This document shows, piece by piece, positions 22,215-30,584 of a stretch of DNA of 56,038 bases; the first letter of the stretch is position 1; every line of letters starts with the position of its first letter. Position numbers and translations under genes: made by a program. The notes under the pieces are model-generated. The model was not told the DNA's origin, ran no database searches, and saw only the letters and a program-made list of their open reading frames with translations. The stretch is from JBFMCT01 sp046565765 (lineage in GTDB: Bacteria; Actinomycetota; Acidimicrobiia; Acidimicrobiales; AC-14), in contig JBKHXX010000044.1 of the NCBI GenBank assembly GCA_046565765.1, positions 1 to 56,038 on the forward strand, given 5' to 3'.

Positions 22215-23426
22215 TCACACCCCGGCCAGCGGCGCCGGAGGGGGCGTGCTGCTGCGCTGGTAGGCAGGCACGCGCGTGTCCACCCAGTCCCGCAGCGGGT
22301 GGCCCTCCAGGCGGGCCTCGGCCCAGCGGCGCAGGAGGTTCCCCTCGGGCAGGGTGCGGACGACCGCCTCGAGGTCCTCCCGGCCCCCTTCGTCGCCCGA
22401 CTCCATCCGCACCAGCCCCCGGCCGTAGCGGACCCGCACGTCGTCGAGCACGGGTGGCTTGAGGTTGCCGTAGGCGGGCAGGGCGTGTTCGGGCCGCTCC
22501 ATCTGGGTCAGGGCGAGGGCCAGGTTGGCCCACAACGGCTGGCGGACCTCGTCGGGGGCATCGGCCTCCAGCCCCCGCCGGGCGGCCAGCACGGCGTCGT
22601 TCCAGCGGCCCTGGAACATACTGAGCCGGGTGAGGCCCAGCAGCAGCCGGGGGACGTCCCCGCAGGCCGATATGCCCTCCTCCACCGTCGAGCGGGCCAG
22701 CGACAGCTCGCCCCGGCGGGCGTAGAAGTCGGCCAGGGCCAGCCACCGGGACGGGTCGGTGGGGACGGAGTCGACCGCCGCCCGCAGCTCGCCGATCTCC
22801 TTCTCAGCCGAGGAGCCGATGGCGAACAGGGCCGCCTTGCCGCGGCTGCGCCACCACATGAACAGGGCCAGCAGGGAGGCGGCGTGGACCACCCCGAGCA
22901 TCACGCTCCACGTCTGGGTGCGGCGGCTGTAGAGCATCACCCAGTCGCCGAAGTTGGCGCTCAGCGACAGCACCGGGTACACGACCAGGGAGAACAGCAG
23001 CTCCAGCATCCCGCCTGCGACCAGGAGGTAGCGCAGCGGCCGCCGCAGCCCGGTGCCGGCCATTCCCGCCACCACCATCACCAGTCCCACGGCCGCGCCG
23101 ACCACGTTGCCGGACAGGGCGATGAGCCACATGTCCTCGACGGTGCGGGGACCGGCCACCGTCACCGAACCGTGGAACAGGCCGTACTCGAAGCCGGTGA
23201 CCCGCACGCCGAGCGCCTTGGCCGTGAAGAAGTGACCCAGCTCGTGGAGGAGGACGACCACCGGCGGCACCAGGAACACCGCCACCTGGGTGGCCAGCCG
23301 CCTGTCCTCGACGGTGAACTGGTCGTCCCAGAAGGAGCGCCGGGCCCGGACGAAGCCGATCAGGGTGGCCAGGGCGGCGATGCCGAGGATGACGTCCATG
23401 GCTCCCGACGTCGGGTCGAACGGCAT
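22215..23426 (-). CDS. M50-type membrane metalloprotease fused to TPR repeats
   Basis: The 403-residue protein has HELGH at 61-65 inside a hydrophobic helix, as in M50 site-2 proteases. Further membrane helices follow at about 95-125, 130-155 and 165-190. LIALSGNVVGAAVG may hold the second-helix region. From about 205 it becomes soluble with TPR-like helix pairs (RWLALADFYARRGELSLARS, PLWANLALALTQMERPEHA). The usual PDZ domain is absent. It may cut membrane-embedded clients selected by the TPRs; this is inference. A TACCAT box 6 nt before the ATG suggests a leaderless mRNA. Confidence 0.75.
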   Translation of the reverse strand: MPFDPTSGAMDVILGIAALATLIGFVRARRSFWDDQFTVEDRRLATQVAVFLVPPVVVLLHELGHFFTAKALGVRVTGFEYGLFHGSVTVAGPRTVEDMWLIALSGNVVGAAVGLVMVVAGMAGTGLRRPLRYLLVAGGMLELLFSLVVYPVLSLSANFGDWVMLYSRRTQTWSVMLGVVHAASLLALFMWWRSRGKAALFAIGSSAEKEIGELRAAVDSVPTDPSRWLALADFYARRGELSLARSTVEEGISACGDVPRLLLGLTRLSMFQGRWNDAVLAARRGLEADAPDEVRQPLWANLALALTQMERPEHALPAYGNLKPPVLDDVRVRYGRGLVRMESGDEGGREDLEAVVRTLPEGNLLRRWAEARLEGHPLRDWVDTRVPAYQRSSTPPPAPLAGV

Positions 23427-23432
23427 GCCCGG

Positions 23433-23438
23433 ATGGTA
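23433..23438 (-). promoter_or_regulatory. -10-like hexamer TACCAT of the M50-TPR gene
   Basis: On the minus strand TACCAT ends 6 nt before ATG 23426 and there is no Shine-Dalgarno. On the plus strand a separate TAGAGT at 23449-23454 could be the -10 of the divergent oxidoreductase gene, giving it a leader of about 45 nt. Confidence 0.4.
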
Positions 23439-23506
23439 GAGGGGGTCGTAGAGTCGGGGATGGGCGCCGCGGCCGAGGCGACGGCCCCGGGGGCGAGGGA
23501 GGATTC

Positions 23507-24937
23507 ATGGCGCGCTACGACCTCGTGATCGTGGGCATGGGCTCGGGCGGGATGATCGGCGCGGAGTTCGCGGCCACCATCGGCCTCCGGGTGGCGGTGG
23601 TGGAGCGGTCACGCGTGGGAGGGGACTGCCTGTGGACCGGCTGCGTCCCGAGCAAGGCCCTCCTGGCCTCGGCCAAGGCGGCCCACACCATGCGGGTGGC
23701 CGACCACTACGGGTTGCCGTCCGTCCAGCCCGAGATCGACACGTCACTGGTGTGGAAGCGCATCCGGGCGATCCAGCAGGAGATCGCCGCCACCGACGAC
23801 AACCCCGAGCGGTTCGAGGCCATGGGCGTCGAGGTGCTGATCGGCACGGCCCGGGTGACCGGACCCAACACCGTCCTGGTCTCCAACTGCACCGGCAACG
23901 GCGGCGGCACCGAGCGGGAGCTGGAGACACGGGTGGTGCTGCTGTGCACGGGGAGCCGCCCGGCCGTCCCTCCCATCGACGGGCTGCGGGAGGCCGGCTT
24001 CCTCACCAGCGAGACCCTGTTCGAGATCGAGCGGGCCCCCCGCAGCATCGTCATGATCGGGGGCGGCCCCATCGCCATCGAGATGGCCCAGGCCTTCGTC
24101 CGGCTGGGGATCCGCACCACCGTGCTCCAGAAGGGCCCGGGGATCCTGCCCCGTGACGAGCCCTCGCTGGTGGAGGTCCTCACCCGCAGGCTGCGGGACG
24201 AGGGGGTCGACCTGCGCCTGAACGTGACCACCGAGCGGGTGTCGGTCTCGGGCGGGCGGAAGATCGTCCACGGCAGCGAGAACGGCGAGCCGGCCCGGTG
24301 GGAGGCCGAGGAGCTGCTGGTGGCCGTCGGTCGCCGCCCCAACGTGGAGGGCCTGGGCCTCGACGAGGTCGGGGTCAAGGTGGGCAAGCGGGGGGTGGAG
24401 ATCGACGAGCGGATGCGCACGTCGGTGCCTTCGATCTACGCCTCGGGCGACGTGGCCGGCCGCTACCTCTTCACCCACTCCGCCGGCTACGAGGCGGTGC
24501 GGGCGGTGCGGGACGCCTTCTTCCCGGGCAAGGGCAAGGTCACCGACTTCGTGCCGTGGTGCACGTTCACCGACCCGGAGCTGGCCCACGCCGGGCTGAC
24601 CGTGGCCGAGGCCGAGCAGAAGCACGGCGACGACGTGGAGGTCTACCGCCTCGACCTGTCCCACTCCGACCGGGCCCGGGCCGACAACGCCGCCGACGGC
24701 GCCATCGTGCTGGTCACCAACAAGGGACGGCTGGTCGGGTCCCACATCCTGGCCCCGTCGGCGGGCGAGATGATCCACGAGCTGGCCCTGGCCATCAACG
24801 AGGGCATGAAGCTGGCCGAGGTGGCCAGCCTCATCCACGTCTACCCGACCCTCTCCACCAGCATCGGCCAGCTCGCCGCCGAGGCCGCCTTCGAGGGCGC
24901 CAAGCGCCTCCGCTGGCTGGTCCGCAAGGAGAAGTAG
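23507..24937 (+). CDS. Dihydrolipoamide dehydrogenase/mercuric reductase-like FAD oxidoreductase
   Basis: The 476-residue flavoprotein has an N-terminal FAD motif (DLVIVGMGSGGMIG), redox-active Cys41 and Cys46 in GGDCLWTGCVPSK, a second nucleotide site (SIVMIGGGPIAIEMA), YASGDVAG, and a C-terminal dimer domain. In the C-terminal signature the sequence is IHVYPTLST. Lipoamide dehydrogenases have a catalytic His where this protein has Tyr, so it is closer to the mercuric-reductase-like group, though without the N-terminal metal-binding domain or the vicinal Cys pair at the C-terminus. The substrate is unknown. GGGAGGA 5 nt before the ATG is a good ribosome site. Confidence 0.83.
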   Translation: MARYDLVIVGMGSGGMIGAEFAATIGLRVAVVERSRVGGDCLWTGCVPSKALLASAKAAHTMRVADHYGLPSVQPEIDTSLVWKRIRAIQQEIAATDDNPERFEAMGVEVLIGTARVTGPNTVLVSNCTGNGGGTERELETRVVLLCTGSRPAVPPIDGLREAGFLTSETLFEIERAPRSIVMIGGGPIAIEMAQAFVRLGIRTTVLQKGPGILPRDEPSLVEVLTRRLRDEGVDLRLNVTTERVSVSGGRKIVHGSENGEPARWEAEELLVAVGRRPNVEGLGLDEVGVKVGKRGVEIDERMRTSVPSIYASGDVAGRYLFTHSAGYEAVRAVRDAFFPGKGKVTDFVPWCTFTDPELAHAGLTVAEAEQKHGDDVEVYRLDLSHSDRARADNAADGAIVLVTNKGRLVGSHILAPSAGEMIHELALAINEGMKLAEVASLIHVYPTLSTSIGQLAAEAAFEGAKRLRWLVRKEK

Positions 24938-24963
24938 CCGACCGCCGCCGCCCGGCGGGCTAC

Positions 24964-26499
24964 TCAGTCGTCGTCGTCCCGGTCCCTGCCCCTGTCCTTG
25001 TCCTTGCCCCTGTCGGCGTTGCCGTCGCCGGCGTTGGCGTTCGACTCGCTGCGGTCGGTGGCCGAGCCGCCGCTGGAGACGGCGGCCGGGGCGGACGGCG
25101 TCACGGGGGCGGGCGCCGACGCGATCTGGACGCCGGGTACCTGCTGGAGGACCTGCACGGCGGCGACGGTGGCGGCCTGGCTCAACTGTCCGGTCTGGTG
25201 CCAGGTGGCGGCGCTGATGATCAGGCCGGTGGCGTGGGTGCCGGCGCCGGGCGAGCCCGACTCGACCGCGTCGGCCACCCGCCGCAGGCCGTCGGCGAGG
25301 TCGCCGGCGCGGGCGCCGTCCCGGTCGGGCGACACGGCGGCGGCCACGTCACGCAGCGACTTGGCCAGCGTGGCGCCGGGTGAGGCGGCCGTGGTGGCCG
25401 TGGTGGACTCGGTGGACTCGGTGGACTCGCCCGCTCCGGCCTCCGCCGCCGTCCTCTCCGGGGAACCGTCGGAGCGAGCGAGGGCCAGGATGAGCGCCAG
25501 CACGAGCAGGCCGAGGACCCCCCAGCCGAGCCACGGATAGCGGGCCCACAGCGGCGAGCGGCCCGGGCGGCGGCGGGCGGCGGCCACGGCCCCGGCGGGG
25601 AGGATCATGGTGCCGTTCCGGTCCAGCACGGTGGCGTCGGAGCCGTTACGCAGGGCGTCGGCCATCTCGCCGGCGGTGGCGAAGCGGCGGTCTGGGTCGG
25701 GGTCCATGGCCTTCTCGACGGTCGCGGCCAGCATCGGGTCCACGCCGGGACACCGGTCCCGCAGGGGCACGTGCTTGCCCGCCACCACCGACGACGCCAC
25801 GTCGAGCGGCGTCCGGCCGGTGAACGGCTTCTCGCCGGCCAGGGCCTCGTACAGCACCACGCCCAGGGCCCAGAGGTCGGAGCGGGGGGTGGCGGGGTGG
25901 CCCTCGATCCTCTCCGGAGCCAGGTAGGCGGGAGTCCCCAGGAGCTGGCCGGTGGCCGTCAGGTCACGGCGGCCGTCGGTGGACCCCTCGGAGGGGGAGA
26001 CGCTCTTGGCGATCCCGAAGTCCGCGATCTTGGCGGTGCCGTCGGCGGCCAGGAGGATGTTCCCCGGCTTGACGTCCCGATGGACGATGCCCGCCTGGTG
26101 CGCCACCGCCAGCGCGCCCAGCACCCCGGTGGCGGCCTGGCACAGCCAGGCCTGGTCGACGGGGCCGTCGGCGATGCGCTCGGCCAGGGTCGTGCCCGGC
26201 AGCCGCTCCATCACCAGGTAGGGCACGCCCTCGTGCTCGCCGGTGTCGAAGACGGCGACCGCGTTCGGGTGCGACAGCCCGGCGGCGGCCCGGGCCTCTG
26301 CCTCGAAGCGAGTACGTACGTCGTCGCGCGCCGCCATCTCCGGACGGAGCAGCTTGACGGCGACGGCTCGTTCGAGGCGAAGGTCCAGCCCGTCGTAGAC
26401 GTCGGCCATGCCGCCGCGCCCCAGCAGGTCGCCGACTCGGTAGCGGCCGGCGATCACGGTCCCCGTGGAGACGACTGGTTTCGGCGGTGTGACCTGCAC
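24964..26499 (-). CDS. Membrane-anchored Ser/Thr protein kinase (PknB-like)
   Basis: The 511-residue protein has a Hanks-type kinase domain (about 20-280): Gly loop LGRGGMADVY, Lys49 in VAVKLL, HRDVKPGN with Asp142, DFG Asp160, and activation segment GTPAYLAPE. A membrane helix follows (about 332-352). The outside part (about 360-511) has a short Ser-Thr-Glu repeat (9-nt DNA repeats near 25400), a helical region resembling those of some actinobacterial kinases, and a highly charged C-terminal tail ending DDDD. It lacks PASTA repeats, so it probably senses something other than muropeptides. It starts at GTG and lies 31 bases after arsC on the same strand. Confidence 0.88.
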   Translation of the reverse strand: MQVTPPKPVVSTGTVIAGRYRVGDLLGRGGMADVYDGLDLRLERAVAVKLLRPEMAARDDVRTRFEAEARAAAGLSHPNAVAVFDTGEHEGVPYLVMERLPGTTLAERIADGPVDQAWLCQAATGVLGALAVAHQAGIVHRDVKPGNILLAADGTAKIADFGIAKSVSPSEGSTDGRRDLTATGQLLGTPAYLAPERIEGHPATPRSDLWALGVVLYEALAGEKPFTGRTPLDVASSVVAGKHVPLRDRCPGVDPMLAATVEKAMDPDPDRRFATAGEMADALRNGSDATVLDRNGTMILPAGAVAAARRRPGRSPLWARYPWLGWGVLGLLVLALILALARSDGSPERTAAEAGAGESTESTESTTATTAASPGATLAKSLRDVAAAVSPDRDGARAGDLADGLRRVADAVESGSPGAGTHATGLIISAATWHQTGQLSQAATVAAVQVLQQVPGVQIASAPAPVTPSAPAAVSSGGSATDRSESNANAGDGNADRGKDKDRGRDRDDDD

Positions 26500-26513
26500 T
26501 GATGCCCTTCCTA

Positions 26514-26529
26514 CCCCGCCCCGGCGGGG
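26514..26529 (-). other. Short GC stem-loop between arsC and the kinase gene
   Basis: CCCCGCC / GGCGGGG with a 2-nt loop lies just after the arsC stop and before the kinase ribosome site. It may reduce read-through or protect the arsC mRNA end. Confidence 0.3.
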
Positions 26530-26530
26530 C

Positions 26531-26890
26531 TCACTCCGTGGTCTCGTCGAGAAAGGCGTGGAGCTTGTCCGGGGGCCGGGCGACGATGGCCCGCTCGCCC
26601 CGGACGACGATCGGGCGCTGGATCAGGATGGGGTGGGCGACCATGGCGTCGAGCAGCGCGTCGCGGCCGGCCGAGGCCAGGCCCAGCTCCTCGTACTCCC
26701 GCTCCTTGGTGCGGACGATGGTCTTGGGGTCGTCGGTCCCGAGCTTGCGCAGGACGTCCTCCAGCTGGTCCCGGGTCGGGGCCGACTCCAGGTAGCGCAC
26801 GTAGTTCGCGTCGACCCCCCGCTCCCGCAGGATCCCTTCCGCGGTGCGGCAGTTGCTGCAGGCAGGGTTGAAATAGACCGAGACGTCCAC
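26531..26890 (-). CDS. ArsC/Spx-family arsenate reductase-like protein
   Basis: The 119-residue protein matches the ArsC/Spx thioredoxin-like family in length and motifs: NPACSNC with Cys11 and Cys14 near the start, YLESAPTRDQLEDVLRKLG, and HPILIQRPIVV containing the conserved Arg-Pro. Both Cys are present, as in Spx or YffB-like members, so it may be a glutaredoxin-linked reductase rather than a true arsenate reductase; no ars operon is nearby. GTG 26890 is supported by TAGAGT 7 nt upstream. It is divergent from the SDR gene by 18 bases. Confidence 0.8.
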   Translation of the reverse strand: MDVSVYFNPACSNCRTAEGILRERGVDANYVRYLESAPTRDQLEDVLRKLGTDDPKTIVRTKEREYEELGLASAGRDALLDAMVAHPILIQRPIVVRGERAIVARPPDKLHAFLDETTE

Positions 26891-26897
26891 GGCTGCA

Positions 26898-26903
26898 ACT
26901 CTA
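26898..26903 (-). promoter_or_regulatory. -10-like hexamer TAGAGT of the arsC-like gene
   Basis: TAGAGT on the minus strand ends 7 nt before GTG 26890. It lies in an 18-base gap between divergent start codons, so it also abuts the start region of the opposite gene. Confidence 0.4.
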
Positions 26904-26908
26904 CGGTC

Positions 26909-27934
26909 GTGAGCGAACGATCCGCCCTCGTCACGGGGGCCACCGGCTTCATCGCCTCCCATCTCGTGCCCGCTCTCGTCGCCGACGGCTGGAAGGTGCG
27001 GGCCTGCGGCCGCCGCCCCCGCCCCGCCCAGCTGGCCGAGGAGGCCGAGTACCGCAGCGTCGACCTCGTCGAGGGCGACCTCGACGGCCTGCTCGACGGC
27101 GTCACCCACGTCTTCCACCTGGCCGGTGCGTCGAGCTCCCGCTCCTCTGACGAGCAGATGCGGCGCGACAACGGCGAGGCCACCGCCCGCCTCTTCGACG
27201 CCGTGCGAGCCTGCGCCACCGTCGAGCGGGCCCTGCACATGAGCTCCACATCGGTCTACGGGGAGACGGTGCAGCTGCCCTCGCCGGTGCCCGAAGACGT
27301 CGAGCCCCGGCCCAGCCGGGGATACGGCAAGGCCAAGTGGGAGGCCGAGCAGGTGGTGTGGCGCCACGGCGAGGAGGGCCTGCCCGTCGTCGTGCTCCGC
27401 CCGGTGTCGGTCCACGGGCCGGGCGCCATCAAGCTGCTGGCCAGCGCCATCCTCGACGTGGCCGTCGAGAGCTTTCTCGGCCTCGACCGGGTGGTGGTCC
27501 ACTCGACGCCCATCGAGCAGCGCCTGGTCCACATCGACGACCTGGTGCGGGCGTGCCTCCACCTCGCCCACCACCCCGACGCCCCGGGGCGGGCGTTCAA
27601 CGTGGCGTCCGGGGTCTACCCGTCGAGCCACGAGGTGGCCGGGATCCTGGCCGGTTACTTCGGGATGACGGTCGACCTGGACGACGACCCCGACTGCGGT
27701 CCCACCTACGAGGAGCGGCAAAAGGGCTGGTCAGACCTCCTGGAGCGGGGAATGGAGGACGAGATCATCCTCACCAAGGAGCGGTTCCGGTTCATGCGCA
27801 AGGCCAACCGCAACAACCGCCTGAGCCTCGACAACCTGCGCTCCACCGGCTTCGAGCTCTGCCACACCGACCCCCGTACCGAGTTCGCCGCCGACGCCGA
27901 CTGGTACAAGGACAACCGCTGGATCCTGTGCTGA
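26909..27934 (+). CDS. Extended SDR: NAD-dependent epimerase/dehydratase
   Basis: The 341-residue protein has the Rossmann motif VTGATGFIASH at the N-terminus, FHLAGAS, a Ser/Thr-rich active-site strand MSSTSVYGE, and the catalytic YGKAK (Tyr-xxx-Lys), followed by VLRPVSVHGPG and RLVHIDDLVRAC. This is an extended SDR of the sugar-nucleotide epimerase/dehydratase type; the exact substrate is open. The C-terminal part carries LTKERFRFMRKANR, seen in SDRs near GDP- or UDP-sugar pathways. The GTG start is used. The only -10-like hexamer on this strand is 1 nt from the GTG, so promoter placement is unclear. Confidence 0.82.
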   Translation: MSERSALVTGATGFIASHLVPALVADGWKVRACGRRPRPAQLAEEAEYRSVDLVEGDLDGLLDGVTHVFHLAGASSSRSSDEQMRRDNGEATARLFDAVRACATVERALHMSSTSVYGETVQLPSPVPEDVEPRPSRGYGKAKWEAEQVVWRHGEEGLPVVVLRPVSVHGPGAIKLLASAILDVAVESFLGLDRVVVHSTPIEQRLVHIDDLVRACLHLAHHPDAPGRAFNVASGVYPSSHEVAGILAGYFGMTVDLDDDPDCGPTYEERQKGWSDLLERGMEDEIILTKERFRFMRKANRNNRLSLDNLRSTGFELCHTDPRTEFAADADWYKDNRWILC

Positions 27935-27992
27935 CCCCCTCGTTTTGGGGCGGCCGGACCACGTCCCATGTGGTCTCGACGCCCGGAAACGG

Positions 27993-28676
27993 CTAGCCAG
28001 AGTACTTCAGCAGTTCGAGGATGAAGCGGTTGGTGGCCCGTTCCTTGCCGACCGAGGTCACGTCGCCGTGGCCGGGCAGGACCTGGACCTCGTCGGGTAG
28101 GGGCAGGATCTTCTCCACCATCGAGTCGAGGAGCTGCTCGAGCGAGCCGCCGGGCTGGTCGGTGCGGCCGATCGAGCCGGCGAAGAGGTGGTCCCCGCTG
28201 AACAGCACGGGGGCCTGCCCCTCGACCTCCAGCAGGAAGCAGGTGGAGCCGGGGGTGTGGCCGGGCGTGTGGAGGGCGGTGAACGTCATGCCCGCCCCCG
28301 ACACCCGCTCGCCGTCGTCCAGCCCCGCGATCAGCTCGGGGGGCGTGAGGTCGAGGTCGGAGTAGGCCAGGATCTCGCCCAGCGTGCCGCTGGTGCCCAA
28401 TGGGTCGAGCAGCATGTGGCGGTCGCCGTCGTGGATGCGCACCGGCACCTGCGTGGTCTGGGCGCCCACCACCTCGGACACGCCGCCGATGTGGTCGACG
28501 TGGCCGTGGGTCGCGAACAGGGCGACGAGCTTCAGCTCCCGCTCGCTCAGGTGGTCGAGGATCCGACCCGGCTCGGGTGGGGCGTCGATCACGACGCACT
28601 CGCCGCCGGGACCGTCGGGGGCGACGATCCAGGCGTTGGTGCCCGCCACCCACAGCCGCAGGGCCTCGATCAACAT
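27993..28676 (-). CDS. MBL-fold hydrolase, glyoxalase II-like
   Basis: The 227-residue protein has the metal motif ATHGHVDHIGG, then HTPGHTPGSTCF, FSGDHLFAGSIGR with the bridging Asp, and VLPGHGDVTSVGKER near the C-terminus. This set is typical of hydroxyacylglutathione-hydrolase-like MBL proteins. Actinobacteria generally lack glutathione, so the true substrate may be a mycothiol thioester or another ester. ATG 28676 begins the natural N-terminal strand (MLIEALRLWVAG). It lies 11 bases after malQ on the same strand and is probably co-transcribed. Confidence 0.83.
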   Translation of the reverse strand: MLIEALRLWVAGTNAWIVAPDGPGGECVVIDAPPEPGRILDHLSERELKLVALFATHGHVDHIGGVSEVVGAQTTQVPVRIHDGDRHMLLDPLGTSGTLGEILAYSDLDLTPPELIAGLDDGERVSGAGMTFTALHTPGHTPGSTCFLLEVEGQAPVLFSGDHLFAGSIGRTDQPGGSLEQLLDSMVEKILPLPDEVQVLPGHGDVTSVGKERATNRFILELLKYSG

Positions 28677-28687
28677 CGCGACCGAAC

Positions 28688-30550
28688 CTAGCGGTCCCCT
28701 GTCGCCGAGCCGTCCCGCCGCAGCAAGGCCGCCAGCCGGGGCGGGCGGCTGTCCCGTTCCAGCTCCTCGAGGGTGCAGGGCAGGGCGATCGACCAGTTGG
28801 GCCACTCGTCGGTGGTGCCCGGCATGTTGGGGCGCTCCTCCACCCCCACCGCGTCGTCGAGGGTGGCGGTCAGCAGCAGGCAGGGCGTCCGGGCCAGGGC
28901 CCCGTAGGCGGCGAGGGCGAGGTCCTCCGCCGACGTCTCGTCCGACGCCCCCGCCACCCCGCCGAGGTGGTCACGGGTGGCGGCGGTGCCCTCCTCGTTG
29001 GGCTCTAGGTCGAGCTGCCGCTGGGCCTCGAGGTCGCTGCCCGTCCACAACCCGGCCACGGTGGGGAGGTCGTGGGTGGTCACCGCGGCTAGAGCCTGGG
29101 TCGGCCACCGTTCCGGCGCCTCCCGCTCGAACCACAGCAGCCGGTAGGACAGGACCTGGCGCGCCGCCAGCTCCTCGCGGACCTCGGGCTCCACCGTGCC
29201 CAGGTCCTCGCCGACCACGTAGGCGCGGTTGCGGTGGCTCTCCAGGGCGACGATGTCGAGCAGGTCCGACGCCGGGTAGCGCACGTAGGTGCCTTCGGTC
29301 GGGCTCGCCCCGCGGGGGATCCAGAACAGGCGGAACAGCCCCATGACATGGTCCAGGCGCATGCCGCCGGCATGGCGCAGGGCGGCCCGCATGGTCCGGA
29401 TGAACGGCCCGTAGCCTGCCGCCCGCAGCTTCCAGGGGTCGAAGGGGGGAAGTCCCCAGTCCTGGCCCTTCGTGTTGAACTCGTCGGCCGGCGCCCCTAC
29501 CGACATCTCGCCCACCACCACGTCCTGCCACAGCCACGCGTCCGCCCCGGCCGGGTCGACCCCGATGGCCAGGTCCTGCACGAGCGGGACGGCCGCCGCG
29601 GCCCGGGCCAGCTGCTCGTCCACCAGCCACTGGAGCCACACGTGCAGCCCGGCCCGGGAGGCGTTGCGCCGGCGGTACTCGGTCACCTGGGCGCTGCCCG
29701 GGTGCCGGTACTCCGGCGGCCACTGCTCCCAGGAGCGGCCGAACTCCTCGGTCAGGGCGCAGAAGGCCCCGTAGTCCTCCAGCTCCTCGCCCTGGGAGCG
29801 GCGGTAGGCGTCGAATCGGGGGTCGCCGGGCCACCGCTCCCAGATGGCTTCCAGGGCCGACATCTTCAGGCGGTGGACCTGGTCGCGGTCGATGCGCCGG
29901 TCTCCCGCGGTCAGGGCCCGGCCGGCGGCGGCGAGGTCGTCGAGGTCGGCCACGGCGGCTGCACCCGGCACCTCCTCCACCCGCAGGTAGAGGGGGTTGC
30001 GGAAGCGGCGGCTGCTGGGGAAGTAGGGGCTGGCGGTCTGGGGAACGCCGGGCAGGGCGGCGTGGAGGGGGTTGACCAGCACCAGCCCCGCGCCCAGCCT
30101 GCCGGCCGACCACTCGCCCAGCCGGCGCAGGTCGGCGAGGTCGCCCATCCCCCAGCTCTCGGCCGACCGGGCCGCGTAGAGCTGCAGGGCCCAGCCCCAC
30201 GCCGGCTCGGCGGGCAGCACGCAGCGCCCGGGGCTCACGATCAGCGCCCGCCGGGCACCGTCCTCGGCGGAGACGAGGGTGTGGTAGCCGAGGGGCACGT
30301 CGGGCGGGAGGGCGCCGTCCACGTCGACCTCCCCACCGTCCTCGGTGACCAGCCGCCACCTCCCCTCGATGGCGGACGGCTCGCCGCCCCGGCGCACGAC
30401 CAGCGGGGCGTCGGCCGCGCCGCTGGGGGCCGAGCCCTCGGACGCGCCCATGGCGGCGAGCACCCCTTCGACCGTGTCGGCCGGCGCGTCCACCCAGCGA
30501 CCGTCGGCCCGGCTGTACCCCTCGGCCACGCCCCAGGCGTCGGCTCGCAT
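28688..30550 (-). CDS. malQ: 4-alpha-glucanotransferase (amylomaltase, GH77)
   Basis: The 620-residue protein is a GH77 enzyme that moves maltodextrin segments between alpha-1,4-glucans in the cytoplasm. The catalytic residues are visible: nucleophile Asp400 in GMRLDHVMG, acid/base Glu448 in VVGEDLG, and Asp494 in TTHDLPT. ESWGMGDLADL (131-141) and QTASPYFPSSRRFRNPLYL are characteristic of the family. An N-terminal extension of about 110 residues matches the longer actinobacterial MalQ type. With the GH13 enzyme at 447-2297 it points to glycogen or maltodextrin metabolism. TACGTT 6 nt before the ATG suggests a leaderless message. Confidence 0.9.
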   Translation of the reverse strand: MRADAWGVAEGYSRADGRWVDAPADTVEGVLAAMGASEGSAPSGAADAPLVVRRGGEPSAIEGRWRLVTEDGGEVDVDGALPPDVPLGYHTLVSAEDGARRALIVSPGRCVLPAEPAWGWALQLYAARSAESWGMGDLADLRRLGEWSAGRLGAGLVLVNPLHAALPGVPQTASPYFPSSRRFRNPLYLRVEEVPGAAAVADLDDLAAAGRALTAGDRRIDRDQVHRLKMSALEAIWERWPGDPRFDAYRRSQGEELEDYGAFCALTEEFGRSWEQWPPEYRHPGSAQVTEYRRRNASRAGLHVWLQWLVDEQLARAAAAVPLVQDLAIGVDPAGADAWLWQDVVVGEMSVGAPADEFNTKGQDWGLPPFDPWKLRAAGYGPFIRTMRAALRHAGGMRLDHVMGLFRLFWIPRGASPTEGTYVRYPASDLLDIVALESHRNRAYVVGEDLGTVEPEVREELAARQVLSYRLLWFEREAPERWPTQALAAVTTHDLPTVAGLWTGSDLEAQRQLDLEPNEEGTAATRDHLGGVAGASDETSAEDLALAAYGALARTPCLLLTATLDDAVGVEERPNMPGTTDEWPNWSIALPCTLEELERDSRPPRLAALLRRDGSATGDR

Positions 30551-30556
30551 CCCGGG

Positions 30557-30562
30557 AACGTA
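30557..30562 (-). promoter_or_regulatory. -10-like hexamer TACGTT of malQ
   Basis: On the minus strand TACGTT ends 6 nt before ATG 30550, and no ribosome site is present. Confidence 0.35.
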
Positions 30563-30584
30563 CCCCCGCGCCCCCGAGAATCAG

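Noticed and set aside
25395..25430. Tandem 9-nt repeat
   Set aside because: It encodes a Ser-Thr-Glu linker of the protein kinase in frame; it is a simple linker repeat, not a regulatory element.
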